From Micromonospora tarapacensis (GTDB lineage Bacteria; Actinomycetota; Actinomycetes; Mycobacteriales; Micromonosporaceae): a DNA stretch of 64,000 nt. The notes beneath the pieces were generated by a model. It had not been told where the DNA came from. It saw nothing but the letters and a program-made list of their open reading frames with translations, and did no database searches. The position numbers and the translations under genes were made by a program. This document shows, in pieces, positions 17,957-26,254 of the stretch. The stretch spans positions 979,324 to 1,043,323 of the forward strand of contig NZ_JAHCDI010000004.1 of NCBI RefSeq assembly GCF_019697375.1. The letters are read 5' to 3'. Each line of letters starts with the position of its first letter. Position 1 is the stretch's first letter.

Positions 17957-18230
17957 ATGACTGTCGCTGCCGTTGTCGGCGCAGTGTTGGCGCTGTTCGT
18001 CGTGGTGGCCGCGCTCGTCTACCTGGGCCGCCGGCGCGCCAGGCCGCACGCCCTCGGCCGGTCGTTACGACTGCTCGCGCTCGGGGCGACGCTGGGGATC
18101 GCCACCGCCGTGCTGCCGGCCACCGTGTCGGAATTCCGGCCCTGTTCCTCGGCGCGGCCGCCGTCGTGTCGATCACGCCACGGCGCGGGATGTCCGTCGC
18201 CGACCACCGGGACCGGACCGTGGACCCGTG
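17957..18230 (+). pseudogene. small two-helix membrane protein, probably frameshifted
   Basis: The ATG at 17957 overlaps the preceding stop (ATGA). The frame encodes TVAAVVGAVLALFVVVAALV as one membrane helix, a basic loop (GRRRARPHALGRSLR), then LLALGATLGIATAVLPA as a second hydrophobic helix. After about 60 residues the hydrophobic text jumps frame near 18130 (IPALFLGAAAVVSITPRRGM), ending at a TGA at 18228-18230. The third helix in the other frame suggests a one-base loss at the GAATTCC site. The family is unknown; the function is probably lost unless the sequence is in error. Confidence 0.35.
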
Positions 18231-18433
18231 ACGGACCTCCCGGCCGGCTGCGCGGCCGACCGGGAAGCCCCGCCCCGTGCTCACTCGAAGGAGATGCGCA
18301 GCAGGGTGGTAAAGCGCTCGGCGTACGGCCGCCGTCGCCCGCTCGCGCCGTGCGTTGGCCGCATCGACGAGGAGGAGGCGGGCGGGTAGGCCAGCCCCCG
18401 GCGTTCGACGGACGCTGGAACCCGGGGATCACG

Positions 18434-18910
18434 TCATCCGCGGAGGCGGTCCAACTCGGCGAGGTACACCGCCTGCAAGCGGTCATTGTGCCGGAGCAGC
18501 AGCGCGACTTCCTCGACGGTGTAGCCCTCGATGAGTCGTTCCGCCCGCTCGGCGAACCGCTTGTACGGTTGCGCCAGCTCGGCGATCCGCTCCGGTCGCA
18601 GGGTGACGATCACCCGCCGCCGGTCCGCCGGATCGCGCTCGGTCGTCACGTAGCCCGCCTGCTGGAGCCGGCGGAGCATGCTGGTCACCGCTCCGGTGGT
18701 GAGGTTGGTCCGCTCGGCGACCTGTCCCGCGGTGGCGGATCCGACGTCCGCCAGGTGGTCCAGGCACTCCAGGTCGCTAACGGTGAGGCCGAGCCGCTCC
18801 GCGATGGCGTACCGGAACACCATGGACAGCCGCGACGTCTCCCGCCCGGCGCGCATGAGGTCGGCGATCGCGGAGGCACGGGCCGGCTCGTGGGACATGC
18901 CCGCAATCAT
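18434..18910 (-). CDS. MarR family transcriptional regulator
   Basis: 158 residues with the MarR winged helix. The recognition region is ATAGQVAERTNLTTGAVTSM then LRRLQQAGYVTTERDPADRR, with the conserved wing (DPADRRRVIVTL). The ATG at 18910 overlaps the stop of the upstream monooxygenase gene (ATGA), so the two are translationally coupled; a second ATG at 18898 is possible. MarR dimers bind palindromes and let go on binding a phenolic or drug-like ligand. A 9+9 inverted repeat just upstream of the operon (20158-20180) is the likely binding site, implying autoregulation together with the monooxygenase. Confidence 0.9.
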   Translation of the reverse strand: MIAGMSHEPARASAIADLMRAGRETSRLSMVFRYAIAERLGLTVSDLECLDHLADVGSATAGQVAERTNLTTGAVTSMLRRLQQAGYVTTERDPADRRRVIVTLRPERIAELAQPYKRFAERAERLIEGYTVEEVALLLRHNDRLQAVYLAELDRLRG

Positions 18911-20154
18911 GCCTCCGGTACGGTGACCCGGTGCAGCCGCGGTAACACGCGGGTCAGCACCCAGTGCGGTGCGGCTGCGCCCCCGGTGAGGCGGCGCATC
19001 AGCCCGGCGGCGGTGTCGACGGCGCGGAAGGCGTAGGGCACCATCTCGTCCTGGTAGCCGGCGATCGCCTCCTCCACCGGCGTGCCGCTCGCCCGGGCCT
19101 CGATGAGCCGATGGCCGAGCAGGGCGGCGTCGCGGAGTGCGGTGTTGCCGCCGTGTGCGCCGAACGGCGGCATGGCGTGTACGGCGTCGCCCATCATCGT
19201 CGCCCGGGACACCGCCCACCGGCGCGGGCGCCGGCCGGTGGCGAAGAGGTTGAGTACGGTGGCGTCCAGCTCGGCCGTGTCGACCAGCAGTCGGATGAGC
19301 GGGTGGAAGTCCGTACTCATCCGGGCGGCCAGTTTCCACAGCGCTCGCAGGTTCCCGCGGACGCCGGTGGGCACGTCCTCCTGCCGGAGCAGCAGTGCCC
19401 ACATGACGTAGTCGTCGCCGGTGGGCGCATAGCTGCCCGGTGCCAGGCGCGCGAACGCCTCCCGTGGGCGCTCGCCGAACCGCATGGAGGTGAAGAAGAA
19501 GGCGCGGCCCGGTCGGTCGGCGATGGCCAGCACGCCGCTGGCACGCAGCGCGTCCGGGATGACGCTCTCGCCGTTGCGCCGCAGGGGCGACCGGCCGTAG
19601 ATGCCCACCATCGAGGTGTCCGCCGGGTCCGCGTCCGGCATGAGCTGCGCGCGCAGGGCCGAGCCGACGCCGTCGGCGCCCACGACGACGGTTGCCGCGG
19701 CGGACCCGCCGTCGGAGAACCGCAGCCGCAGCTGTGCCGGGTCGCCGCTGTCCACCGCGACGGCGGCCTTGCCGTAGTGGATGCGCCCGTCCAGCCCGGA
19801 CTGCAGGATCGACCGCAGGGTCAGCCGGTCGACCTGGCGGGTCTCGTGCGGCTCGTCCTTGAGGGTGATGCTGAATGCGTTCCGCAGCCGGCTGTCGGTG
19901 AAGCGCAGGTGCCCGCCGGGCTCGTCGCCGGTGGTCAGCGCCAGGCGGTACAGCGGGCGGGGCAGGCTTTCGCGTAGCGCCTCCAGCCCGTACCGGTCGA
20001 GAATGATCCGGTAGCCCTGCCGCCTGACGAAGGGGCCCGGGTCCCGCTCGTAGACGTGCACGTCGATGCCGGCGCGCCTCAGGTAGTGGGCGAGGCAGAG
20101 GCCGGAGAGGCCGGCGCCGGCGATCGCCACCGAGAAGTCAGTCGATACGCTCAT
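18907..20154 (-). CDS. FAD-dependent monooxygenase
   Basis: 415 residues of the PHBH-type flavin monooxygenase class. The N-terminal dinucleotide fold is VAIAGAGLSGLCLAHYLRRA with ribose-binding Glu in VHVYERD. The DG motif is VVGADGVGSALRAQL, and the GD motif is ATMMGDAVHAMPPFGAHGGN. These enzymes use NAD(P)H and oxygen to hydroxylate aromatic or other small molecules and often inactivate drugs (Tet(X)-like). The MarR partner, with an operator over the start region, suggests ligand-induced expression for detoxification. The ATG lies within 30 bases of the operator, so the transcript leader must be very short. Confidence 0.92.
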   Translation of the reverse strand: MSVSTDFSVAIAGAGLSGLCLAHYLRRAGIDVHVYERDPGPFVRRQGYRIILDRYGLEALRESLPRPLYRLALTTGDEPGGHLRFTDSRLRNAFSITLKDEPHETRQVDRLTLRSILQSGLDGRIHYGKAAVAVDSGDPAQLRLRFSDGGSAAATVVVGADGVGSALRAQLMPDADPADTSMVGIYGRSPLRRNGESVIPDALRASGVLAIADRPGRAFFFTSMRFGERPREAFARLAPGSYAPTGDDYVMWALLLRQEDVPTGVRGNLRALWKLAARMSTDFHPLIRLLVDTAELDATVLNLFATGRRPRRWAVSRATMMGDAVHAMPPFGAHGGNTALRDAALLGHRLIEARASGTPVEEAIAGYQDEMVPYAFRAVDTAAGLMRRLTGGAAAPHWVLTRVLPRLHRVTVPEA

Positions 20155-20157
20155 GCA

Positions 20158-20180
20158 GTTATCTTAATGACTAAGATAAC
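20158..20180. promoter_or_regulatory. MarR-type operator (9-bp inverted repeat)
   Basis: GTTATCTTA (20158-20166), spacer ATGAC, TAAGATAAC (20172-20180): a perfect, unusually AT-rich palindrome immediately upstream of the monooxygenase-marR operon. MarR proteins usually bind such 18-24 bp repeats. Its position over the promoter or transcript start fits repression. Confidence 0.8.
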
Positions 20181-20375
20181 ATGGGCAAAGCCGCCGGCAG
20201 GCCCATGGTCCGCCGCCGAGCCGGTCGACCGGCCACCGTGGACCGGTCCGCCGGTGTGGTTCGGCGCAGGTCGGTGCCGGGGCACGGTCGGTGGTCTGCG
20301 GGACCACAGCGCCGATGGCTCCGGCGTCCGCCGGGGCCATCGGAAGTCGCCCGTGCTGGGCAGTGGAACAGGTGC

Positions 20376-22058
20376 TCAGCCCGCGCTGAGGTCACGTCGG
20401 CGGAAGCCGGCGACCGCCAGGGCCAACAGCGCAGCCGCTGCCGCGGCGAGACCCACCAGGTGTGCCGGATCGAGGGGCGCGTTCGGGTAGCTGCCGACCC
20501 ACCAGAACGGCGAGAGGGCCTTGACCGCCGTGGGCAGTTGGAGGACAGATCCGAAGAACCGCTCCACCACGATGATCGCGCAGAACACCCAGGCGAGCGC
20601 GCTCGCCCGGGGAACCCAGGCATAGAGCGCCGCGGTGAAGGCGATCAGCACGGCGATGCCGAGCGCGAACGCGCCGGCACTCTTCAGCAGGATCAGCAGA
20701 CTGGTGTCGCCACCGGAGAGGGACGCGCCGACCCACAGCGGCAGGGCGCCGCCGGCGACGAGCAGCACGAGCGCGCCGATCCCGGCGACGGACAGGTGGG
20801 CGAGCAGCGAGTTGGTCCTCGACGTCGGCCGTGACAGGCCGAGCCCGAGACGGCCCTCGTCCTCCTCGGTCTGGACTCGCAGCACGGACGCGGTGGCGAA
20901 GACGGCCACGGCGAGCGCGTTGTGCAGCATCATGATGGCCAGGAACGCCAGGATGGGGTCGTCACCGAAGATGGTCTCGGTGAGTTCGTTCTGTTCGGCG
21001 ATCCGTTGCAGGGCGTCACCGGAGTCCGCGCCGAGGAACAGGCCGGCGGGGCCGAACATCGCCACACACCCCACGAGCCACCACAGCAGCGCCCCGCGCT
21101 GCTGCCGGACGACGAGCGCGAACGGGCTGGCCAGCGACGGCGCGGCGTCGGCCCGGCCGGGCCTGCCGTGCAGGAGGGCGCCCCCGAGGTCACGCCGGGA
21201 AGCCAGGACGGCCCCGACAGCCAGCGCGACGAGGATCGCCAGCACGCTCAGGCCGAGCGGCCAGAGCCGGACGTCGGCGTATGGTCGCGTCTGCTGCGCC
21301 CAGGCGATGGGGGACAGCCAGGACAGCCAGCTGCCGTGCCGCTGCTGGATGTCCCCGATGCCGCGGATCAGCACCGCGGCGGCGAGTGCCGCGAAGGCGA
21401 GGCCGGAGGGCCCGCGACTGTGCACGGTCAGCTGACTGGTGACCGTCGTGACCCCGGCGAAGACCAGGGCCGTCAGCATCACACCGATCAGGAGTGTGAA
21501 GGTGTCCACCGCGGCGAGTTGGCCGGCACTGATCATGAGCACGCTACCGAACAGGGCGAAGGCAGCGTCGGCGATCACCACCATCAGGAACGCCGCCACG
21601 GTCCCCGCGTGTCGTCCGACGGGCAGGGCCCGGACGAGTTCGGTGCGACCGCTCGCCTCCTCGGCGCGGGTGTTGCGGGCGACCAGCAGGATGTTCATCG
21701 TCGCCAGGAGCGCCATCAGCCAGAGCGACATCTCGTTGGCGAACATTCTGCCGATGGTGTAGTCCTCGAGCCCGTAGCCCGGTCCGGCCAGCAGCGTGCC
21801 ACCGGCGTTCGCGATCGACTCGGCCCGGTTCTGCCGGTCGGCGGCGGTGGGGTAGACCGCCGCGATGGCGACGACGTAGTAACCGCAGAACGCCACCAGG
21901 GAACCTGTCCAGACCGTCAGCCGGACCCGGTTGCGCCGCAGCATGAACCGCAGGAGGTAGCCGGTGCCCGCCAGGGCGGCGGTGGATGCCGGAGCCCGCG
22001 TCGGTTCGGCCCGGGTGGGCGGTGCCTGCCGCGCGACGTCGGCGGTCGGCGTGCTCAT
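20376..22058 (-). CDS. ABC transporter permease (polyketide-antibiotic exporter type)
   Basis: 560 residues with about twelve predicted membrane helices in two six-helix halves, as in TetAB/actinorhodin-type ABC exporter permeases. Examples of helices are LTVWTGSLVAFCGYYVVAIA, LAVAVFATASVLRV and LAHLSVAGIGALVLLVAGGA. The permease carries no ATPase and pairs with the ATP-binding gene just upstream, overlapping it by 4 bases (ATGA), so the two are co-translated. These pairs export large lipophilic antibiotics. It lies directly left of the biosynthetic cluster and reads away from it. Product export or self-resistance is a reasonable inference. Confidence 0.88.
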   Translation of the reverse strand: MSTPTADVARQAPPTRAEPTRAPASTAALAGTGYLLRFMLRRNRVRLTVWTGSLVAFCGYYVVAIAAVYPTAADRQNRAESIANAGGTLLAGPGYGLEDYTIGRMFANEMSLWLMALLATMNILLVARNTRAEEASGRTELVRALPVGRHAGTVAAFLMVVIADAAFALFGSVLMISAGQLAAVDTFTLLIGVMLTALVFAGVTTVTSQLTVHSRGPSGLAFAALAAAVLIRGIGDIQQRHGSWLSWLSPIAWAQQTRPYADVRLWPLGLSVLAILVALAVGAVLASRRDLGGALLHGRPGRADAAPSLASPFALVVRQQRGALLWWLVGCVAMFGPAGLFLGADSGDALQRIAEQNELTETIFGDDPILAFLAIMMLHNALAVAVFATASVLRVQTEEDEGRLGLGLSRPTSRTNSLLAHLSVAGIGALVLLVAGGALPLWVGASLSGGDTSLLILLKSAGAFALGIAVLIAFTAALYAWVPRASALAWVFCAIIVVERFFGSVLQLPTAVKALSPFWWVGSYPNAPLDPAHLVGLAAAAAALLALAVAGFRRRDLSAG

Positions 22059-23011
22059 CGGGACACCGCCTCGACGCTTCGCGGCACCGCGGCGGTCGAG
22101 TCTCCGCCGTAGTGCCGCATGAACAGTTCCTCAAGCGACGGTGGGGTGGCGGTGAGGCCACGTACGTCCAGCCTCGACAGCGCGGCCAGAACCGCGCCGA
22201 TCTGCGCGTTGTCCACGGACAGGTCGACCTTGGTGACGTCGCCGCTCGCGGAGGTGGTGGTGACGTCATGGACACCGGCGAGCCCGGTGATGGCCGCCGG
22301 GTCGTCGACGACCAACGCGCTGACGGTGGTGCGGGTCAGGTGCCGCAGTTCGGCGAGGGTGCCGGACTCCACCGTGCGACCGTTCCTGATGATCGTGACG
22401 GTGTCGCAGACCTTCTCCACCTCGCTCAGGATGTGCGAGGAGAGCAGCACCGCCTTTCCTGCGTCCTTGGCCCGCTGGACGTGTTCGGTGAAGACCGCCT
22501 CCATCAGGGGATCCAGGCCGGAGGTCGGCTCGTCGAAGATGTACAGCTCGGGGTCGATGAGGAAGGCGGCCACGAGCGCCACCTTCTGGCGGTTGCCCTT
22601 CGAGTACGTCCGTGCCTTCTTGGTCGGGTCGAGCTCGAAGTGTTCCAGCAGGGCGGCTTTGCGCTTTCGGCGCTCCGCCCGGTCGGCCGTGTCGTGCAGC
22701 CGGGTCAGGTAGTCGATGGCCTCGCCGCCGGTGAGGTTGGGCCACAGGCTCACGTCACCGGGAACGTAGGCGAGCCGGCGGTGCAGGGCCACGGCGTCGC
22801 GCCATGCGTCGCCGCCGAAGAGCCGGGCGGTACCGGAGTCACGGCGCTGCAGGCCGAGCAGCATCCGGATCGTGGTCGACTTCCCGGCGCCGTTGGGGCC
22901 GAGGAATCCGGCGATCTCACCGGGACGGACGGTCAGGTGCAGGCCGTCGAGCGCTTTGACGGAGCCGAACGACTTGTGCAGGTCGGCGACTTCGACGGGG
23001 TTCTCTGTCAT
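22055..23011 (-). CDS. ABC transporter ATP-binding protein
   Basis: 318 residues. Walker A is FLGPNGAGKSTTIRML, the signature region is TYSKGNRQKVALVAAFLIDP (a GNRQ variant of LSGGQ common in this exporter type), Walker B is LYIFDEPTSGLDP, and the switch His is in VLLSSHILSEVEKV. The C-terminal 90 residues form the usual DrrA-type extension ending in PSLEELFMRHYGG. The ATG at 23011 follows GGGAGTGACC; a GTG two codons earlier is too close to the ribosome site. It energises the coupled permease downstream. Confidence 0.93.
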   Translation of the reverse strand: MTENPVEVADLHKSFGSVKALDGLHLTVRPGEIAGFLGPNGAGKSTTIRMLLGLQRRDSGTARLFGGDAWRDAVALHRRLAYVPGDVSLWPNLTGGEAIDYLTRLHDTADRAERRKRKAALLEHFELDPTKKARTYSKGNRQKVALVAAFLIDPELYIFDEPTSGLDPLMEAVFTEHVQRAKDAGKAVLLSSHILSEVEKVCDTVTIIRNGRTVESGTLAELRHLTRTTVSALVVDDPAAITGLAGVHDVTTTSASGDVTKVDLSVDNAQIGAVLAALSRLDVRGLTATPPSLEELFMRHYGGDSTAAVPRSVEAVSR

Positions 23012-23189
23012 GGTCACTCCCAGGGAGAGAGGCGGGTGCCGCGGTGGTGGGCGTTCGCCGGTCGTTGCGGCGTGTCGACCGTGCGGCGCCGGCTCGGCGA
23101 TGAGGGCGCGTCGAGCCGGCGCCGCGGTACCGAGTGGTGTCCACCCCGGAGCCGCCCGGACCCAGGCACGTGGTCAGGCGTCCGGGGAG

Positions 23190-23951
23190 TCATGCTCGCT
23201 TGTTGAAGGTGGAGACCGACCACAGGTATCCGGTGACGGTCAGCCCGAGACACCAGGCGACGGCGGCGAGAGCGCTACCGGCCGAGGGATCGCCCATCAG
23301 CAGTCCGCGCAGCGTCTCGATGATCGGGGTGAACGGCTGGTACTCCGCGAACTGCCGCATGCCGGCCCCCATCGAGTCCGCGGGCACGAACGCGCTGCTC
23401 AGGAACGGCAACATGATCAGCGGTACGGTGGCGATGCCGGCCGACTCCACGGTCTTCGCGGAGAGCCCCAACGCGACGGTGAGCCAACCGGCCGCGAAGC
23501 TGAGTAGCACGATGACGCCGATCGCGGCGAGCCAGTCGAACGCGCTGGCAGTGGGGCGGAAGCCCAGCCCGAAGGCAACCCCGACGATGGCGGCGCAGGC
23601 GACCAGGCAGCGGAGCGTGGTCACGATCACGTGCCCGGTCAGCACGGAACCCCGAGAGACGTCCATGACCTTGAAACGATTGATGATGCCTTTGGTCATG
23701 TCGGAGTTCACCTCCGTCGCGGTGGCTCCCAGACCATAGCTGACAGCCATCACGAGTAGGCCCGGCGTGGCGTAGTCGATGTAGCTGGAGCCGACGTCGA
23801 ATGCGCCGCCGAACACCTTGACGAACATCAGCATGATCACGATCGGGAACAGGATCGCGTTGAACACCGTGGTCGGGTTGCGCAGGGTGTGTTTGAGGTT
23901 TCGGCGCAACATGACGGTCGAGTCGCCCAACGACGTCGCGACAGCGCTCAT
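23190..23951 (-). CDS. drrB: DrrB-like ABC-2 type permease
   Basis: 253 residues with six predicted membrane helices and the daunorubicin-resistance permease layout: a short cytosolic N-terminus (RRNLKHTLRNPTTVFNAILF), then PIVIMLMFVKVFGGAF and later AAIGVIVLLSFAAGWLTVAL. It ends with GYLWSVSTFNKRA. It forms an exporter with the ATP-binding protein encoded just upstream, with a 4-base overlap (23948-23951). By analogy with DrrAB it moves a bulky hydrophobic natural product out of the cell. The operon is divergent from mbtH, the first gene of the cluster, which suggests it serves the cluster product. Confidence 0.88.
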   Translation of the reverse strand: MSAVATSLGDSTVMLRRNLKHTLRNPTTVFNAILFPIVIMLMFVKVFGGAFDVGSSYIDYATPGLLVMAVSYGLGATATEVNSDMTKGIINRFKVMDVSRGSVLTGHVIVTTLRCLVACAAIVGVAFGLGFRPTASAFDWLAAIGVIVLLSFAAGWLTVALGLSAKTVESAGIATVPLIMLPFLSSAFVPADSMGAGMRQFAEYQPFTPIIETLRGLLMGDPSAGSALAAVAWCLGLTVTGYLWSVSTFNKRA

Positions 23952-24901
23952 CGTACGATCGCCTCCTCACGCGGTCGGCCGGTGCTGGGGCGCTCGGTCA
24001 GGGACAGGAAGACGTCGTCGAGGTCGGGAGTCCGTACGGAGAACTCCCGAAGATTGATCGACTGTTCGTCGAGGCGGTTCAGCAGTGTCAGCAACGACCG
24101 GGGCTCGCCGTCGTGCGGCACCTGGAGGGTCAGTTCCTCGTCGTCCCGGGTGGCGGCGGCCAGGACCCGGGCCGCCGCGTCGAGGTCGTGCACGGCGGCG
24201 AACCGGAGCTGCACATGCGCGCCGGGGACCTGGCGCTTGAGCTCCTCGGGGGTACCCCGGGCGACCAGCCGGCCCTCGTTGAGAACCGCGATCTGGTCGG
24301 CGAGTTGGTCGGCTTCCTCGAGGTACTGGGTGGTCAGGAAGATCGTGGTGCCCTCGGCAACCAGCTCGCGGACGATGCTCCACATCGTGCGCCGGCTGCG
24401 CGGGTCGAGACCGGTGGTCGGCTCGTCCAGGAAGATGATGTCCGGGTTGCCGACCAGCGTCATCGCCAGGTCCAACTTGCGCCGCATGCCGCCGGAGTAG
24501 GTCGAGGCCAGCTTGTCCGCCGACGCCACCAGATCGAAGCGTTCCAGGAGCCGCGTGACGACCGTGTCGCCGCCCCGCAGGTGCTTCAGGTCAGCGACCA
24601 GGCGCAGGTTCTCCCGGCCCGACAGGAGTTCGTCCACCGCGGTGAACTGACCGGTCACGCCGATGGCCGAGCGCACCTGCCTGGTCGCGGTCGTCACGTC
24701 GTGTCCGGCGACGTGCACCGTACCGGCATCGGCTCGCATCAAGGTCGTCAGGATGTTCACGGTCGTGGTCTTGCCTGCTCCGTTGGGGCCGAGCAGGGAG
24801 AAGATCGATCCCGCGGCGACATCGAAGTCGATGCCATCGAGGACCACGTTGCCGCCGTAGCTCTTGCGCAGCCCCGAAACTGAAACCGCTGAACGTCTCA
24901 C
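23948..24901 (-). CDS. drrA: DrrA-like ABC transporter ATP-binding protein
   Basis: 317 residues. Walker A is LGPNGAGKTTTVNIL, the signature is STYSGGMRRKLDLAMTLVGN, Walker B is IIFLDEPTTGLDPRSR, and the switch is TIFLTTQYLEEADQL. The segment TGQFTAVDELLSGRENL is typical of DrrA-type daunorubicin-resistance ATPases, as is the C-terminal SVRTPDLDDVFLSLTER. The start is a GTG at 24901 with a close GGAG upstream. It pairs with the permease that follows. Its promoter should lie in the 373-base region shared with mbtH. Confidence 0.92.
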   Translation of the reverse strand: MRRSAVSVSGLRKSYGGNVVLDGIDFDVAAGSIFSLLGPNGAGKTTTVNILTTLMRADAGTVHVAGHDVTTATRQVRSAIGVTGQFTAVDELLSGRENLRLVADLKHLRGGDTVVTRLLERFDLVASADKLASTYSGGMRRKLDLAMTLVGNPDIIFLDEPTTGLDPRSRRTMWSIVRELVAEGTTIFLTTQYLEEADQLADQIAVLNEGRLVARGTPEELKRQVPGAHVQLRFAAVHDLDAAARVLAAATRDDEELTLQVPHDGEPRSLLTLLNRLDEQSINLREFSVRTPDLDDVFLSLTERPSTGRPREEAIVR

Positions 24902-25274
24902 TTCTCCACCGTCCTCGTCGTGTCCGAAACGCAGTGCGTGTGCCTCGATCGGGCACCGGCGCCCCTCAGGGTGGTTCGGCTCTGCGCCTGCTGAGTAGTA
25001 AGCGTATTTGTGTCCAATGCGGTGTCTACGTCCCGAAGCTGCCTATAGGGGTTGCCGGGCGAGATTAGGGGCACGAGTGGAGACGAACTGTGATCCGCGA
25101 CAGGGGTAAATGGTTGGGGGAGAGCCCTCGTGAACAGGGGTATAGCCAACCTTGACAGGCGTCCGTAACCGCTGCCTACGATGACCTGGCAATTATTTCG
25201 GCGGCCGTAGATTTCGGGCGTCGTCTCGATTTGAACTACGACTCGTTCCGTGACGATCTCAAGGACGGTGGCAT
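24902..25274. promoter_or_regulatory. divergent promoter region between drrAB and the cluster, with repeated AGGGG boxes
   Basis: This AT-richer stretch separates the export operon from mbtH. It holds four direct AGGGG boxes on the plus strand, starting at 25047, 25067, 25102 and 25136; the last two lie in an identical ACAGGGGTA and start 34 bases apart. They end just upstream of a sigma-70-like promoter (25152-25182). Such an array could bind a pathway activator, possibly the LmbU-family protein, but no binding rule is known to me that fits. No open frame here looks like a gene. Confidence 0.5.
25152..25182 (+). promoter_or_regulatory. predicted sigma-70-type promoter for mbtH operon
   Basis: TTGACA (25152-25157), a 19-base spacer, and TACGAT (25177-25182), about 90 bases before the mbtH start. 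The -35 box is perfect; the spacer is slightly long, which is common for activator-dependent promoters. Confidence 0.6.
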
Positions 25275-25490
25275 GTGAGCACGAACCCTTTCGATGACGA
25301 GAGCGGCAGCTTCTACGTCCTGGTAAACGACGAGGACCAGCACTCCCTGTGGCCGGTCTTCGCCGAGGTGCCGGCCGGCTGGCGGGTCGTTTTCGGCGCG
25401 GACGTCAAAGCCGCCTGCCTGGAATTCGTCGAACAGAACTGGACCGACCTGCGCCCGCGGAGTCTGCGGGAGGCGATGGCGGCGAACTGA
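25275..25490 (+). CDS. mbtH: MbtH family NRPS accessory protein
   Basis: 71 residues with the full MbtH signature: [33 protein letters not shown], and C-terminal [19 protein letters not shown] text (here [15 protein letters not shown]). MbtH proteins bind the small side of adenylation domains and help them fold and activate amino acids. The GTG start follows AAGGA at 9 bases. As first gene after the divergent promoter region it probably leads the long plus-strand transcript. It should serve the A domains encoded downstream. Confidence 0.95.
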   Translation: MSTNPFDDESGSFYVLVNDEDQHSLWPVFAEVPAGWRVVFGADVKAACLEFVEQNWTDLRPRSLREAMAAN

Positions 25491-25524
25491 CCGTCGTCGC
25501 ATCTCGCGGGAGGAATGGAACGCC

Positions 25525-26175
25525 ATGTTTGTGCCTCGTATGTACCGGGAGCCGGACCCGCAGTGGATCCGGGAGTTGATTCGGCGGAATCCGCTGGCGT
25601 TGTTGATGACCAACGGCGCCGACACGGAAGGGCCTTTCGGCACCCACCTGCCGGTCATCGCCGACCCGGGGCCGGCCGCCCATGACTCGCCGGACCTGAC
25701 CGGAACGACGCTGCTCGGCCACATGAACCGGGCGAATCCGCAGTGGAAGGCGCTGCGCGCGGGTACGCCCGCCGTGCTCAGCTTCGCCGGCCCGCACGGT
25801 TACGTCTCACCGACGCTGTACCCGCTCACTCCCGCGGCACCGACCTGGAACTACACCGCGGCGCAGCTGCGCGGCGTGATCGAGCCGGTCGAGTCCGCGG
25901 AGGAGACGCTGTCGGTGGTGCGGGCGACCGCGGGGGCCTTGGAGGCCGAGTTCGGAAACGGCTGGGACATGACCGAGTCGATGGGCCACTTCCGCCGGAT
26001 CCTTCCCGGGGTGGGCGCCTTTCGTTTCACGGTCACCCGGTCCGAGGCGATTTTCAAGCTCAGTCAGGAACAGAGCCGTGAGACGCAGGGCCGGGTGTGC
26101 CGACATTTCCAGGAAGCGGCCGACGGGCAGCCCGCAGTGGCGGAGTACATGAGCAGGCTGGCCGGAAGCAGCTGA
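25525..26175 (+). CDS. KtzT-like piperazate synthase (PaiB/FMN-binding-regulator fold)
   Basis: 216 residues: FVPRMYREPDPQWIRELIRR at the N-terminus, FGTHLPVIADPG, TTLLGHMNRANPQWKALRAG, and FAGPHGYVSPTLYP. Automatic tools call this fold PaiB or FMN-binding negative transcriptional regulator. From memory, the heme-dependent enzyme KtzT of the kutzneride pathway, which closes the N-N bond of L-piperazate from N5-hydroxyornithine, belongs to this same fold. His66 in GHMNRANPQW sits where I expect the axial heme ligand (about position 65 in KtzT). The gene lies between mbtH and the NRPS genes, and three A domains downstream have a piperazate-like code, so I prefer enzyme over regulator. The partner ornithine N-hydroxylase is not in this window. 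Confidence 0.78.
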   Translation: MFVPRMYREPDPQWIRELIRRNPLALLMTNGADTEGPFGTHLPVIADPGPAAHDSPDLTGTTLLGHMNRANPQWKALRAGTPAVLSFAGPHGYVSPTLYPLTPAAPTWNYTAAQLRGVIEPVESAEETLSVVRATAGALEAEFGNGWDMTESMGHFRRILPGVGAFRFTVTRSEAIFKLSQEQSRETQGRVCRHFQEAADGQPAVAEYMSRLAGSS

Positions 26176-26254
26176 GACACCCGGGCGCCGGGAAGCTCGA
26201 TCGCGCGAGTTCACGCCGCCCACCTCTGGTTTCGACAAGGAATGGGGGACACCC

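Noticed and set aside
18434..19402. A 322-residue MarR protein with a long N-terminal extension
   Set aside because: The extension is the antisense-frame shadow of the monooxygenase gene; the ATGA overlap at 18907-18910 gives the natural start.
25525..26175. Annotation as FMN-binding negative transcriptional regulator (PaiB)
   Set aside because: The fold fits, but the position between mbtH and NRPS genes and the piperazate-like A-domain codes make a KtzT-type enzyme the better reading.
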